A stretch of DNA of 64,000 bases, taken from the NCBI GenBank assembly GCA_015680685.1, contig MNCI01006062.1:519349-583348 (forward strand), written 5' to 3'. Both the position numbers and the translations under genes were made by a program. Shown here in pieces: positions 10,968 to 23,319 of the stretch. This DNA comes from Gnetum montanum (Eukaryota > Streptophyta > Gnetopsida > Gnetales > Gnetaceae). Every line of letters starts with the position of its first letter. Position 1 is the stretch's first letter. The notes below the pieces were generated by a model, which was not told where the DNA came from, did no database searches, and saw only the letters and a program-made list of their open reading frames with translations.

Positions 10968-13960
10968 ATGAGAATCTTGTCGTGGAATTGTTGGGGACAG
11001 GGTACCACATTCAAAAAAAAATACCCTCAAGGACTTTCTAAAGAGAGAAAATTGAGATGTTTTTTGTCTTTAGGAAACAAAGTTGCAGAGTGGTCAAAGC
11101 CAGGTGGTGGCTTGGCCAGGGTGGTCCTTGTTCTTTGTCAATGCCAGAGGCCATGCAGGAGGGTTGGTGGTGATTTCTAAACACACAACAGGCATGGTCT
11201 TCAAAACACCATGGAGTCTTACTCTTTTTTTACCAAGTGAGAAAACCTTCCTAACCAATTTTTATGGTTTGTAGGACTTGTTGGACTGACTTCATGAACT
11301 CCTCCTTGTCACCTCCAAAGTGGGCAACCACAAGAGTTGGATTGTGGTAGCATATTTCAATTAGTGGCTATCCAAATGGAAGAGGGTGGGGAAGGGTATA
11401 GTGTTGCATCAAGGGGGATTTGTTTCACAAGTTCCTCTCGAACTTCTATCTTGTGGGCCTTATGATTTAGGGCTGCAAGTTCACCTAGACCAATAATAGA
11501 AGAGGGGAGGACCATGTCATGTTCAAGATGGATAGAGTTTGGGTTAGTACAGCCATGAGGCTCAAGAGGCATATTATGGTGATGGTGCTAGAGAGGAGGG
11601 TGTTTGATCACAAGCCCTTGTTGTGCGTTGTTGGTTAGTCTCTTGCTAGGGATGCTAGGGGTTGAAGGTTTTACTTCGAGCCAATGGGATTGCAAAAACC
11701 GTGGATGGTTCAATTGGTTCAGTAGACTTGGGCCCATTACCCTAGACCTAGGAACCCTAGAAACTTTCTCAAATGGGATTTTCAGCAATTGAAGTGTGGG
11801 ATTAGAGCCCAGGCCAAATAAGATAAGTACAACTTTATGTTCTTCAAATAGGAACATCCTCATACTCTAGGGAATCCAACAATTACAAGAAGCAAGGGAG
11901 GATCTTCAATCTTAGGAGCATGCAACACTTAGAGAACTCCAACAGCTTGATCGGGATGAGGAACTATTATGGGAAGGAAAGATCTTGCATCCAGTGGTTG
12001 AAGGAAGGGGGCCAATACACAAAATTCTTTTTTGCCACAACCTTTGTGGGAAAGAGATGCAAGGCCATGATACTTTTAGATGAGGGTGACAGATGCATCA
12101 GTGATCCACAACTCATTGCCCAACAAATGCAAAGATTCTGGAAAGATATATGGTGAAAATAACAAGTTTTCCTAGTTGCAGCCCTGATACAAAGGGTCCT
12201 TACACACATGGATAACCAAAGAATTCTCTAGAGCATCAATACAACTAAGGTGTGGGAAGCCATTACCACCATGAAATCAGGGAAAGAGCTAGGACCTGAT
12301 GGGTGGCCTATCGAATTCTTTGTTGAGTTTTTGAAGATCTTGGGACAGAATCTTGTGAATGCTTTTAACCTCATGCTTTGATGGGGCTAGTTGAGAAGGG
12401 AGATCAACTGCTCTAGAATTGTTTTCGTGCCCAAAAGGGAATCATTGATGACACCTGCTAACTACTAACCTATTGGGGTTTGTAACACTCTACTATGAAT
12501 TTTCACCAAGATCCTAGTTCGTAGGTTGCAATTGTTAATGCCAGGGCTGGTGGATAGACAACAAGCAGGTTTTGTGAGGGGAAGGTACATACAAGATCAA
12601 ATTCTACTTCTACATGAGGCTTTCCACTTGGTAAAAATAGCCAAGTTCCCAAGTATGTTCCTCAAGCTAGACATAGAGAAAGCATTTGATATAGTAGAGT
12701 GGGAATCCTTGAGACATGTTATGTTGCATCAAGATTTCCACCCCAGATTTGTGGACCTCTGTCTCTAGATTTAATGCTTTGGAGTGTTCTCCTTTTACAT
12801 TGATGGGCAGCTTTGGGGTTTCGACTCCCCCTAGAGGGGGTTATGCCAAGGGGATCTTTTGTCTCTCTATCTTTTCATCTTGGGCATGGATACAATGAAT
12901 GGGTATTGCCATATAGAAGGGGTGGGTCAAAGGGCTAGAGGTGGAAGGTATTGCATACATCACAAATCATTATGCAGATGACACCATATTGACAACCAAG
13001 GCTACCATTCTACAAGCCTAGGCCATTAAAACCACCCTGCAAAGAATGACTAAGGAGCTAGGGTTGGAGGCTAGCTGGGCAAGGTTTGCTACACACTTTG
13101 CCTATATAGACATGAACATGAAACAAAGGATCATTGGGGTGTTGAGGATTGGATAGGGGTGTTAGGAGGATGCATACTTGGGAATTTCCATCTTTGATTG
13201 GAGACGGATTCACAATGGGGCTGGTTTTTTGATTAGGATGCAAGCAAGGATTGGACACTGAACATCACGTTTCTTGTCCAGCAAGGGCAAAGTTTTGCTT
13301 GCAATCTTTGTTTTGGTGGCTATGGCGAGATACATGGCCTTTGTGGTGTACTTGCCACAACAGGTTATTAACAAAATTAACTAGAGTTTGAGGAACTTTG
13401 TTTGGTTAGGAGGTTAGAGAATGCATCTAGTTTGCTAAGAAAAGATTGCTTGCTCAAAGGTGACGAGGGGCCTGGGGGTGCCTCGCTTCCAAGATGTGCT
13501 CATTTCGATGCATCATAACTTAATAAAAAGGATCATGGAGGTTGAGGACAACATAGACAAGGAGGCTTCATGGATGCTTCTTGTCCATCGTAAGTACACG
13601 TTATGGGAATGTGTGGGCAATGATTCTATACCATGGAAAAACATTTGTAGATGCCATCGTATGCGGTAGCAGCTCTCCCTAACGCTTTCTTAGACAACGG
13701 CTGCTATGCTACAATGCAAATATGGTGTGACTCATGGCTAACATGCGACTTGGAAGGGGTGTCTTCTAAACAAAATAAAAATGTTCATTTGGCTTTTGCA
13801 CAAATAAGCCATCTTGGCACATGTTTTTCTCTGAGACCGCGGCCTTGGTATTAATGTAGCTTGTTGTCTCTATAACAACCTTGACCCTGAAACTCAGGAC
13901 CATCTATTCTTCAATTTTTCTTTCGCCTTATAGGTTTGGCAGTTCATGCTTGTTGATCCT
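10968..13960 (+). pseudogene. LINE-B ORF2 (endonuclease, RT, zf-RVT)
   Basis: ORF2 opens with ATG and MRILSWNCWG, the conserved start of the APE-like endonuclease in plant L1 ORF2. The linker (11920-12156) reads CIQWLKEGGQYTKFFFA. RT follows: GPDGWPIEFF near 12295, VDRQQAGFVRGRYIQDQILL near 12550, KLDIEKAFDIVEW near 12668, and the catalytic HYADDTILTT near 12970. After RT come YLGISIFDW and TRGLGVPRFQD, then a zf-RVT-like region that includes DPETQDHLFF near 13888. Numerous TAG stops and frameshifts mean it is inactive. The RT family is certain; the exact end is approximate. Confidence 0.85.
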
Positions 13961-14079
13961 AGCTCTTAAATCAACATGGATTGTTTGGTTGTAGTGGTTG
14001 TTTGGTCTATCTGGAAGATCAGGAGCGAGGTGGTCTTCAGGGGTGCTTGTGTGCCTTTGTCAAGTGTTGTGGTTGCTGC

Positions 14080-15410
14080 TGCTATGTGGCTGTGGAGGGA
14101 GGTCTCAACCGCTATGAAGATTACACCCACTGTGGAACCTAATCACGAGCTGTTCCAAAACTACCACGAGCTTTGGAACCTAGTGGTCAGGGTTGTGTGG
14201 AAGGAGCTCTTATCAGCGATACAAGGGGGCATGACCTGTAGGATTCAAGCTTCTTTTTGGGTAGGAAAATGATGCTATGACCTTCAAGGGCACGTGCATC
14301 TTGTCGATGGAAGAGGCCAGCGCCAGATATCTCATATTGTTGCAGGTTGGGAAGGTTATCTTGCCTACTATTTAGGGCTTTCAAGACGTTGCCTCATTTT
14401 TTTTTGGGGGAGGTGCCCCATACTTTGAGTAAGTAAGTTTTGTGCTCTCGACTTCCCACTGTCTAGTAGGCTGTGAGGGAGCTTGTTGAACATTTTCTTG
14501 TGCAAATAGGCAATTCTTTGAAGTTGCAAGGCACTCGCTTCACCTTCATGTTGCGTCTTAAGCTCAGCAAGCCGGTGAACTTGCCAAGGTTTTTCTTAGT
14601 GATACTTCATTAGCATCGCCTAGGTAGACACCTTGTGTTTATCTTGGCCATATGGTAGGCTACAAAATTGCTTGACTCAACGCTACCAGTTGGCAGCTCA
14701 ACGATTGTGCAAATTTCTAGGGTTTATGACATATGCAAGATCGACAAGGGCATGACCCTATGCACCCTAGGGAACCCTTGCCCTTGGCTGGGTCTAGAGT
14801 TGCCCAGGTGGCCTCCCCACCTCGATAGAAGATATCAGAGGAGAAGTTGGAGGAGTGGCTTTAGTACTAGATGCATGACAAAAAGAAAGCCATTCGATAG
14901 GAACTCGAAAGTGAGTTTAGGGATAAATTGCATAGATGGATCTTGGAGGTAGAGGACATCATCCACTTGAAGGAAAGGTTGCGTAGGAAGTAGGAGGAGG
15001 CAATGTGGGAGTAATAGAGGCAGAACCAGAAGCATAGAAGTTGTAGCACGAATAGGAGAAGCACAAGCAACTAGATGTGGAGGAGGTAGTTCAGCAGAGC
15101 ATCCTAGAGGAGCACCTCAGATAGGAAATTAAGGAACAACTTTAGAAAGAGGAGGAATGGTAGGAAATGGAATAAGAAGAGGTGTTGAAAAGGGTGAAGG
15201 AACTGTTGGGGGAGAGGAACATGCAAGAACACCATACAAAGATGCTGGTCTCTAATGCTAGGATGTGGCTTCACATGGGGAATTTTTTGTACGTAGTTTT
15301 GGGGATTAACAGAGAAAGCTTGTGGGAGGACCTTCATAGGTATATCTAGTAGGATCTCTACACAATGCATCTTGACAAGATGTGTCACCTACCCCATCAC
15401 ATGCAAGACC
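14080..15410 (+). pseudogene. LINE-B C-terminal extension and coiled coil
   Basis: It begins with LWREVSTAMKITPTVEPNHE and ELWNLVV (about 14090-14190), the block shared with the other LINEs. Further on, 14990-15230 is a strongly charged tract: EEVVQQSILEEHLR, stop, EIKEQL, stop, KEEEW, stop, EME, stop, EEVLKRVKELL. Three of those four stops are TAG and one is TAA, each where Gln fits. This is the same coiled-coil tract seen in LINE-A, C, D and E. Its function is unknown. Confidence 0.6.
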
Positions 15411-15560
15411 AATAGGAAGACAAGTTCAAAACATTCTAGTAGGCCACAAGGTTCTTGCCTTCGAAGCATGAGAGATATTCTAGAAAATGCTAACAAGTAG
15501 GAGTGTACTTCCTGCCATTGTAGAACCTTGCCTTTCCCGGTATGAGTTGTGCTTTTTGTC

Positions 15561-16340
15561 ATTTTTCCGATGGTTGTTTGGTCAGGTTTTTGGGTGTGCT
15601 AGCTCCAGGTTTCGACAATGATGGTTTTTGGACAGTGGCTAAAGACTTGACAACCCATTCTCCAAAAATCCTTTTTTTTTTTTTTTAAATTTATGGCATC
15701 ATTGCTACTTGACTTGGACAAGCAAGCTTTCATGAGGGAGTGAACATGTAAGAGTGACAACATTCAAGTGGATCACATGGTCACTATGAAATGAGTCATT
15801 TGCCCCTTTTCCAATCATTAATATGAAGTGGACACAAACCATATTTAAAAAAATAGATATAATCATAAGCATGTCATAAAGCATACATCATCATCCAACA
15901 TTGACTTTTCTTATGGCCCCACCTTTTTGTCTTATTTTAAGTCACTTTTTACTTTATAAGCTATGAAGGCTTCTAATTTAATTTTTGGCCTTTTATCTAT
16001 TTTCCTCATTTTTTATAATTTAACTCGTAAAAATCATTGATCCTAGAGTTTTTTGTACATCTGACATTTTACACAGATCAAGCCGGTTGAACATAAATAT
16101 GCCATAGCTATTATGTTAGAAATTAATATTTTAATCAAATTAAAAAATATGGTACCACAAAGTACTTTTTTAACCATTTAACATTAAAATTGCAAAATTT
16201 AGGACTCAAATCAATACACTAATTATAGATCTATACTCTAGGTGTAAAACTGAGTTTGTCGATCAAATTTGAATACAATTCGACAACTTTGAATTTTTAA
16301 CGTATTTTAATTAAGTAAAAATTCCTCAAATTAAGGGAAA
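15561..16340. other. Intron 3, AT-rich stretch after LINE-B
   Basis: Contains the LINE-B 3' boundary zone and a T-rich simple tract at 15668-15686. Nothing else was recognised. Confidence 0.45.
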
Positions 16341-16506
16341 ACCACTTGGAGTGATGTTAAAGTGCTTGTTTCTCAAATCGTATCACTTAGATTCAAGCTT
16401 AGGTGCAACCACTTGAAAGGGTTTAGGCTTTCATTCATCCATTGCCCTCTTAGCACCCTGCCTTAGTGGGATTAGCATTGAGTTTGTGGGTGGTGATGAT
16501 CGTTTT
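16341..16506 (+). mobile_element. tRNA-derived SINE-like repeat, copy 2
   Basis: Second copy of the repeat at 9204-9367. It shares ACCACTTGGAGTGATG, GTGCTTGTTTCTCAA, ATTCAAGCTTAGGTG and the body through the GGTGATGATC phrase. The B box (GATTCAAGC) is better preserved in this copy than in copy 1. Both copies lie in the same intron and orientation. Confidence 0.5.
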
Positions 16507-16998
16507 AAATATTCAATAAATTAAAAATTTTAACTAAACATCAAAATAAACCATGCATTCACATTACATTAATTTCCTAGTATTATACTAAAATAATGCT
16601 AGACTTTATCATGCTCATATATATATAGAGTAATCTTGCTTATGTCAGCTAATCAAAAAGTCTTCCTATTACTTAAAAGCATTAGGCACATCTATAGATA
16701 CATACATACATATATAGTATTTAATAGAGTACTAAGGTCACATTTACAAATGTAGGGCACTACAACATATTATAAAAAAAAGGTTTGTAGAACCTTGCAA
16801 AACCACGTTCTAATGAATGAACATAAGGGAATTTTAAACTATAACCATGAAGTTGTGATAAGGTAAGCTAGATGACTTTTTAACCCTGTCAACTGTAAAC
16901 AATTTCATATTTTTTATTTTAGCCTCTTTATTATTATGAGATTATTATCCTTTATCTAGAATTACTAATTGATCACTTTATGATGCTTATGATTTCAG
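16507..16998. other. Intron 3, right end
   Basis: AT-rich intron sequence ending in the acceptor GATTTCAG at 16998. A short dinucleotide-like (AT)n tract lies near 16619-16628. Confidence 0.55.
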
Positions 16999-17062
16999 AA
17001 GGCTTGAACCGAAATCTGGTGGTATTCTTTGTTGGAAAGGGGCTAATTTGCATAGTCAGAAG
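16999..17062 (+). CDS. STI-like: STICHEL-like protein, exon d (64 bp)
   Basis: A short exon whose first base completes Leu with TT from exon c. It then reads RLEPKSGGILCWKGANLHSQ and K. STI-like proteins carry a closely similar LRLEPRS...LCWK motif at this place, so the call rests on motif match, phase and both splice signals (GATTTCAG before, AAG|GTACAG after). It ends in phase 0. The conserved C-terminal domain should follow, but I found no further exon in the remaining 47 kb. The exon is too small to stand out as an open frame. Confidence 0.8.
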
Positions 17063-17782
17063 GTACAGTTATGCATTAGCATCTTATTTCAGATTCTGCA
17101 TAACAGACTCTTACTCTAAATACTATAATTAACAAAATCTACTTTTTACATGTCAAAAAATTAGCGTTTACAATTTGTGCTTGTTAGATAAATTGTATTT
17201 TTGAGACACGTTAAAAATAACAAGACTAACAAACTTTTCTTAGTTGTTGAGCTATGATTTAACACAGTTCTGTTAGATTTCTGAATGTATGTATATAGTA
17301 TTGTATATATGAATAAAATTGATGTTTACTTTAAAATTCAGATGCAGAAGGTGATGTAATGGATATGATGATAAGGACGAGGGATAATGGGGAATGGATT
17401 AGGTTTAACTATGGTAGTGATAGGATAGGATGCGATGTTTAGATAATAATTATGAAAGAGAAATAGGTGAATATACAGATAATGTGTGCTGCGAGGGAAG
17501 GGTGATAACAAGTATGTGGAACAACATGTGAAAGGATGTATAGAGAACTGCATGCGCCAAAGTACCTGCAAAAGAAGATAATCTTGTGATTTCCACCACT
17601 ATTAAAACTAAAGATTTTCCCTCAATTCTCATAGAAAACATAGCAGCATTGTGCACGGGCTGTTAAAGAGAATATTTTGCATTCTTAGACAAAGCGTAAG
17701 CCTTAAAAGATAATAGTAACTTCAAACATATGGACAATTTTTGAAACTTCTACTAGAGAAAACACTATTAGCAGGCTCAATT
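17063..17782. other. Start of the long 3' intron of the STI-like gene
   Basis: Begins with the donor GTACAG. It is AT-rich and non-coding. The two overlapping minus-strand open frames here (17338-17656) have no recognisable motifs. Confidence 0.5.
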
Positions 17783-20400
17783 TTTTAAAAAAGAAATGGT
17801 TAAGCTCTATTATATTTAGAGGAAACAATTACAATGAATGTGGTGTCTATCTAACAAACACACAACAAAAATAGGAGAGCGAGGTGAGAAACCCCTCAAA
17901 ACCCAAAAGGTTCAAAACAAGACAAGCTTTGTTGAAAAGCCAAAAGGAGGGGAGTAGCCATGACTAGCCACCTCATATCCTCATACAACACACTGAGTGG
18001 CTCCAGGCAACCCAGAATCCAAGCAATTGACAACAAATCTCACCAACAAAATGGTAGAATTTAATGCTATCCATCAAGCATGAGGGAGGGCCAGGCAAAT
18101 GTAATTAGGCATAATCTGCCTCTGCAAGTGGTCCATAATATCCTGTTCACACTTAATTTTAACCAAATTTAATGCCTTTCTGATTCATTGAAGCTCTATT
18201 GCTTGCTGTCCTTTCCCCCCAAGGCCAGGTGGTGGGCCTAGTCTGGGTGCAGACTGATGGCTTTTCATTTGACTAGTGGTTTTATCTTTTGACAATTGGA
18301 GAGACCATTGATTCCCAATGCTTCATAGGGGCATCTACCCTTGTTGAACCACATTTGATAAGTGCTCTCTAGATTCCTGTACAAGCTTTTCTCAATTTCT
18401 CTATGCTCCTCCTTGACTTGTTTCCATAGTTCTTCCTCTTGGTGTCTTTGTTGATGTTCCTCCCACTTCTTTTTAGTCTCCTTATTCCTTTGATGTGTTT
18501 TCTCCTCTTCCTATAAGCATCTGTGTTGTTCTTGCTCCCATCACTACTTCTAAGCTAGCTCCTACTGTTGTCTTCACTCTTCTTTCCTTGTGTTCTTCTC
18601 CTGGAGCTTCTGTTTGATCTGCACATGTAGGATTTGGAGCTTAACCATCCTACACTGTTGCACTTCCCACTTGAGACACACCTCAATGTCTTCATTGGCT
18701 CTATCAAGTTCTACCTTGACATATTCTTCAGCCTCCTACTTGTTACACTTCTTGAATTTGCACATGCAGGATTCCATCTGGGCCTTAATTTCAGTCTTCA
18801 TTACTCACCTAAGGATTACCCATGCATCTTGAGAAGAGTCATCCATCTGTCCCTTGGAGTGTTAGGCCCATGTGGCAAGCCCTAGTTGACATCATCAGCT
18901 TTTTGGCATTGAGTTCTAACTGGATCAATGCCCATAGGTTTCTTGGGCATCTTGAGAATCCCACTCATCATGGTGTGGTGCATACTCCCGGCTAGTACCA
19001 ATGACAACAACCTCTAAGGGGTCAGCATTTCGGTGAGTCCTATGAGAGTAGAACCTTTGAAATCTTCCCATCTCATCTTTAAGCAAGATGCTCATCCCTA
19101 AGATTCCTAAACCTTGTATTTGCTCCTCCTTGGCTGCTTCCTAAAGGGCAAAAATAAGGCCTAAATGTTTAGACCTTTGATTCTATTGTAGGCAAGCGAG
19201 GAAGAACTTTGGAATGTTGACCTTTCATTATAGCCTCATGCATTGCAAAAATGCAAAATGTATACACTACAACTTGGAGAGGTTGCTGAGCTGAACTAGG
19301 AAAACATTCAACAACCTCGGTGGCCCTCTGCCAAAGCGGCAACAACTGAGATCATAGAATCTGACTATTGAAAGTAGTGGGTACCTTTGAAAATAAATTT
19401 GATGCGTCCTGTAGACCCCAATTCAATGACATAATTATTTTCCCTTTGCTAGGATGCCAAGGTGTCATGTAATACTCTCCTTAGAGATTTGGATCTCCAC
19501 TTCTCTAAAGTGTGTTTTCTGTTCTCTTCACTAGCTGAAAAATTGGTCCATGTTGGCATCCCTCCCCCCTATGAGCAAAGGCAGAAAGACATCTTGCCCA
19601 ACACCAAAAACTAGGTGCCAAAGATCTAAATCATTTCTAAAGGATGCTATATTGTATTCAAAGGTCAGAGTCATATCCATGGTCATCCTCATTTCCTTCA
19701 ACTTAGTCACAGCCTTGGTGACATGAAGCCCATGAATTGAATCATTTCTAAAGGATGTGATGTTGGGTTTGAAGGTTGGAGTCACACCCATGGCCATCGT
19801 TGCCTCCTTCCATGTAGTCGTAACCTAGGCAGCAAGAACTGCAGGATAAGGAATAGGGTGCTGCCAGAAGATATTGTAATTATAGGCCTTTCAAATAACT
19901 TTGGCCATGACTATTTAAAGGTTGCCATGGTCCATGGCCTTGGGGTGGTCAACCACATTGTGATGGTAAACCTACACATTGAACAAATACGTAAATGAGA
20001 TGGGTCACCATCTCAATGGTGCTATGCTCACAAAGCACACAGGTCAAGTCAAGTTGCATACCCCTATGCACTAGGAAAGAATTGGTAGGAATTGATTTCC
20101 TTTATAGGAGCTAGTCAAACATCTTAAATTTCTCTGGTATGCATCCTCTTCACACTTTTCTCCAATTTGCAATCTGGCCATACTTTGCAATAAGTAGCTC
20201 CTTTAGACTATGTCACGCAAGGACCTACAACTCCCCAAATCATTTGCTTATGCTTGCATAGAACCTTCGAGAGTAGTAAATCACCCAGTCACGAGGTCCA
20301 ACTCTAGTATTTACCTAGCATAACACCCATCTAGAGGAAGAGTTAACATCTAAAGTCCCCAACAAGTTGGCTGAAAATGCAAGGGTGACATTTTTTTCAA
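17783..20400 (-). mobile_element. LINE-E, 5'-truncated 3' half
   Basis: On the minus strand from 20400 it begins at the zf-RVT region (KYGQIANWRKV, stop, RGCIPEKFKMFDQLL). The conserved block follows as TWKEATMAMGVTPTFKPNIT and SFRND (19735-19815). A second, similar block follows at 19630-19715 (MTMDMTLTFEYNIASFRNDL, DLWHLVF), so the block looks tandemly duplicated in this copy. At 18390-18600 there is a charged tract rich in E, Q, K and W (for example RNKETKKKWEEHQQRHQEEE). The 3' end is near 17783, beside an A/T-rich run. RT and ORF1 are absent: a classic 5' truncation. Confidence 0.75.
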
Positions 20401-21639
20401 ACAGTTAGTCAATTATCATAAATTCAACTTACATATAGCCTAGCATAGACAACTATCAATTAAAATAAAGCATAACACAAAAGAATTATACAATGCAAAG
20501 AATGGCACAAGGATGCAATAGGAAGAGAATGGTAATACAATTATTGACATCTCTAGACACTGCAATCAAGGTTGCAATACAAATGTCAAAACATCTAAAA
20601 CTTTAAATCATATTCATGGACATCTAGCTCAGCAAGAAGCCAATTAACTTAATCACTTTACTTTAGCAATCCTGAATTATACATGGCCAAAATGTTATCA
20701 CTCATATGGAAAGTCAAATTGTAGGAAAACATATTATTCATGTACTTGATAAATTGCAAATAAAATATAAAATAGTATAGCAGTCTCAACATTTATTCAC
20801 ATCATTGTTACCAATGATACATTATTCAGGGTTTAGCAAGAAGGAATAAAACAGAAACTAGATAGTGCACATTAATAAGCTTATTTTACACAGGCAACTA
20901 GCCAGCAATCACAAGAATCCTACGAAACAGTGGTTCATAAATCAAATTATTGAAACCCTTAACATAAGAATTAGAAACAACTATAGCCAACATCAATCAA
21001 CAAACTAAAATGAATAATGTTAAGAAATAATTTGATAGTTTTTTTAATATTTAATATATATAATATCAAATAAACTCTAGCTACTAGTAAAGATACAGTA
21101 CAGGCTTTGCTGCTTTGGATATTGCTTATGCTAATAAATGAATGAATTTTGATTTCTAATACACAACCACATAAGGTTTGAACAAAACTCTAGGAAAAAT
21201 TATAATGCTCTTCAAGCATACTTTCTGATTTTCTAATATTTCAACATCAATGAAAAATCATGTCTAATTAGCACAAAACACCATAACCATAATCAGATTT
21301 TAGTTCACCCATTTCTAATAAAAGGCAACCATGAAAAGCAAATAGCAACAATAATAAAAATCTATGCAAGATTCCTCTGATACAAGGTACATGTCTGATT
21401 TCCTTTTTATTTATCAGATTTTGATTTTTCTCAGACCATAAAGATATATCTGATGCTATTCATCAACAGATTTGTTTAGCCCAACAATTGGCCACAATAT
21501 ATATATATATAAATCAATAATTTCAAATCCATTCAATTGCATAATAATAATATTTTGCTCTCTCTCAGCAACACTCATGATAGAAAATCATTTCAATTTA
21601 ATTTCTAACCTGAAATATTGTAAGGCACATGACAGCAGG
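20401..21639. other. AT-rich non-coding stretch
   Basis: No gene or clear element. An (AT)n microsatellite lies at 21497-21511. Confidence 0.5.
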
Positions 21640-21797
21640 TGGTGGCATTTGTTGACACTGAACGCATTGTGTGGGGCGTGGGGGTGGGGAGTGGAGGAAT
21701 GGCCCGCACGTATGGTCTAAACATTGCTGGCTGTACATATTCCGATTTTATTAATGCTATTTTGTCTGACCTTCACACAAAAACTATCCAATTTACC
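21640..21797 (+). mobile_element. 3' tail of another LINE copy (LINE-D family)
   Basis: Bases 21655-21780 match the last 100 bases of LINE-D (28190-28285): GGGAGTGGxGGAATGGC, then TGTACATATTC, then TTTTATTAAT(A/G)CTATTTTG. It is a short 3' remnant ending about 20 bp before the insertion point of LINE-D. Confidence 0.65.
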
Positions 21798-21811
21798 AAC
21801 AATAGAGAATA
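21798..21811 (+). repeat. Target-site duplication of LINE-D, left copy
   Basis: AACAATAGAGAATA, repeated exactly at 28299-28312 after the poly-A tail. The leading A residues may belong to the tail, so at least 12 bp is certain. Confidence 0.85.
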
Positions 21812-21815
21812 CAGA

Positions 21816-23099
21816 ATGAACTTTGCTTTAAGCATTAGTCACATGAGAAGGCTCAAAATGGGGGGCAACATGGATGAGAGTGTAGGTGGAAGTGTAGGTG
21901 GGGTCAATGTGGGGCTGGCGTGTGGGTAGTGGGAGCAGACTAGGTGACAGGATGGTTGGTCCGAAAGGGACAACCCAGGATGGTGGTTCTCCTAGGGTTT
22001 CTAGTGTGGAGGACCAAGGGCAAGGGGGATCTATGTTAGGCTCCTCAGGAATCCTTGGGGTCGATTTTGGTGGGGCAGGCTGGTGCGCAGGCAACGGTGG
22101 TATTGAAGCTTGCTCAAGGAAGGGAGGAGTGATTGTTTGCAGATTCGGAACCCACCCAGTGAGGGGTTGCACCTCTGGGAACTTAGCCGCATTGGCAAGT
22201 TTGCATTTGAACGGGCGAGACCTAGGATGGACTTGATACGACAATGGGCTTCCATAGCCTGGGGATTGGAGAATGTGCAAATTTGGAGTTTAGCTAATGA
22301 CTGCTTGCTGTTTGTTTTTGGTTTAGAAATTGACAGGGATAAGGCACTGTTTGGGGGGCCTTGGTTTTATGGGGCCTACGGGTTGGCCTTTGTGCCTTGG
22401 CATGCGGCAGCGCACCACAACATTTATCTTTTTGCTAGGGCATTGGTCTAGATTTGGGTATTAGACCTGCCATTAGAGATGTGGACCTCAACGTTTTTGA
22501 AAACCCTAGTAGGGTTTTCTAGAGAATTCATACGATTCAATAGGTTTACGAAATCGATTGATGCCTATGCTTGGTTTTGTATTTGGCGGTCTTTGGGATC
22601 CAAGGACCAGGTGCATGAAGTGGTCCTGGATGTCCCGACAGGCAAAGAACTAATCCGGATTGAGTATGAGAACCTTCCTTTGGGCCCTTTGACTGTCGAG
22701 GGTCAAACCCAAGTGGATGGTTGTGTGATCTGCAGAAAATGCAGCCACAGGGCAGCGGCTTGCTAGGTTTAGATGAAAGTCCCACCAAGTAAGAATAAGG
22801 ATGAGTGGATGTTGGTAGGTCGCAATGGACGCCCTATGAAAAGGGGAATAAGATTGGAGATTGGTTTGATGATTGATGGAATGGCGGCTGTAGGGGAGGC
22901 GTTGGTGACGACAGAGCCTTCCTCGAAGGCTAGGCCAGATATTGTTGGAAGATTGATGTCATTTTCAACCTCTGCTAGAGGACCGGTTCTGATTTCGGAG
23001 GACCCAAGGACACATGAGAGTCACCTTGAGTCAGGTGGTTCAGCTGTGGCTGAGTTTCACTACCTCCCCTACAAGATTGAATTTGTCACCATTGGGTGA
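21816..23099 (+). pseudogene. LINE-D ORF1 (gag-like)
   Basis: One reading frame runs from the ATG at 21816 to 23099 with only a few stops, among them TAG at 22452 and 22767. It begins with a Gly-rich stretch (GGSVGGVNVG). The DUF4283-like region reads DLIRQWASIAWGLENVQIWS, DCLLFVFGLEIDRDKALF and LDLPLEMWTSTFLKTLVGFS, then a zinc knuckle CVICRKCSHRAAAC (C-x2-C-x4-H-x4-C, complete). After the knuckle it continues with DEWMLVGRNGRP. The part between 21930 and 22110 is shifted or interrupted. The product would be the RNA-binding nucleoprotein. ORF2 starts about 220 bp downstream. Confidence 0.85.
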
Positions 23100-23319
23100 T
23101 TGGGTCAGGGTGGTGTATGGGCCTACCTTTTCCAAAAATGGTGGACATTCTGGGGAGGCCGATGGCCTCACAAGGGGGATTCCTAGTTTCCCTAGAGACT
23201 AGGCGCATTGGACAACCATTGTCATCGGTTGCCCATAGTAAAAAGATGCAGAAGGAGATCAATTTGGGACTACAACCTACCCTAAAGGAGGTGTACAAGA
23301 AGCGTTCGACTAGCAAGCC

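Larger units (their letters stand above)
9681..15560 (+). mobile_element. LINE-B, nearly complete decayed L1-type element
   Basis: The order on the + strand is ORF1 (DUF4283-type gag plus zinc knuckle), ORF2 (endonuclease, RT, zf-RVT), the AMGxTPT-like block, and a charged coiled coil. It sits in sense orientation inside STI-like intron 3 and accounts for most of that intron. Many in-frame TAG stops and some frameshifts kill both ORFs. The 5' limit is estimated by comparison with LINE-D and the 3' limit from the end of recognisable coding. No poly-A or target-site duplication could be fixed; a T-rich run lies at 15668-15686. Confidence 0.85.
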
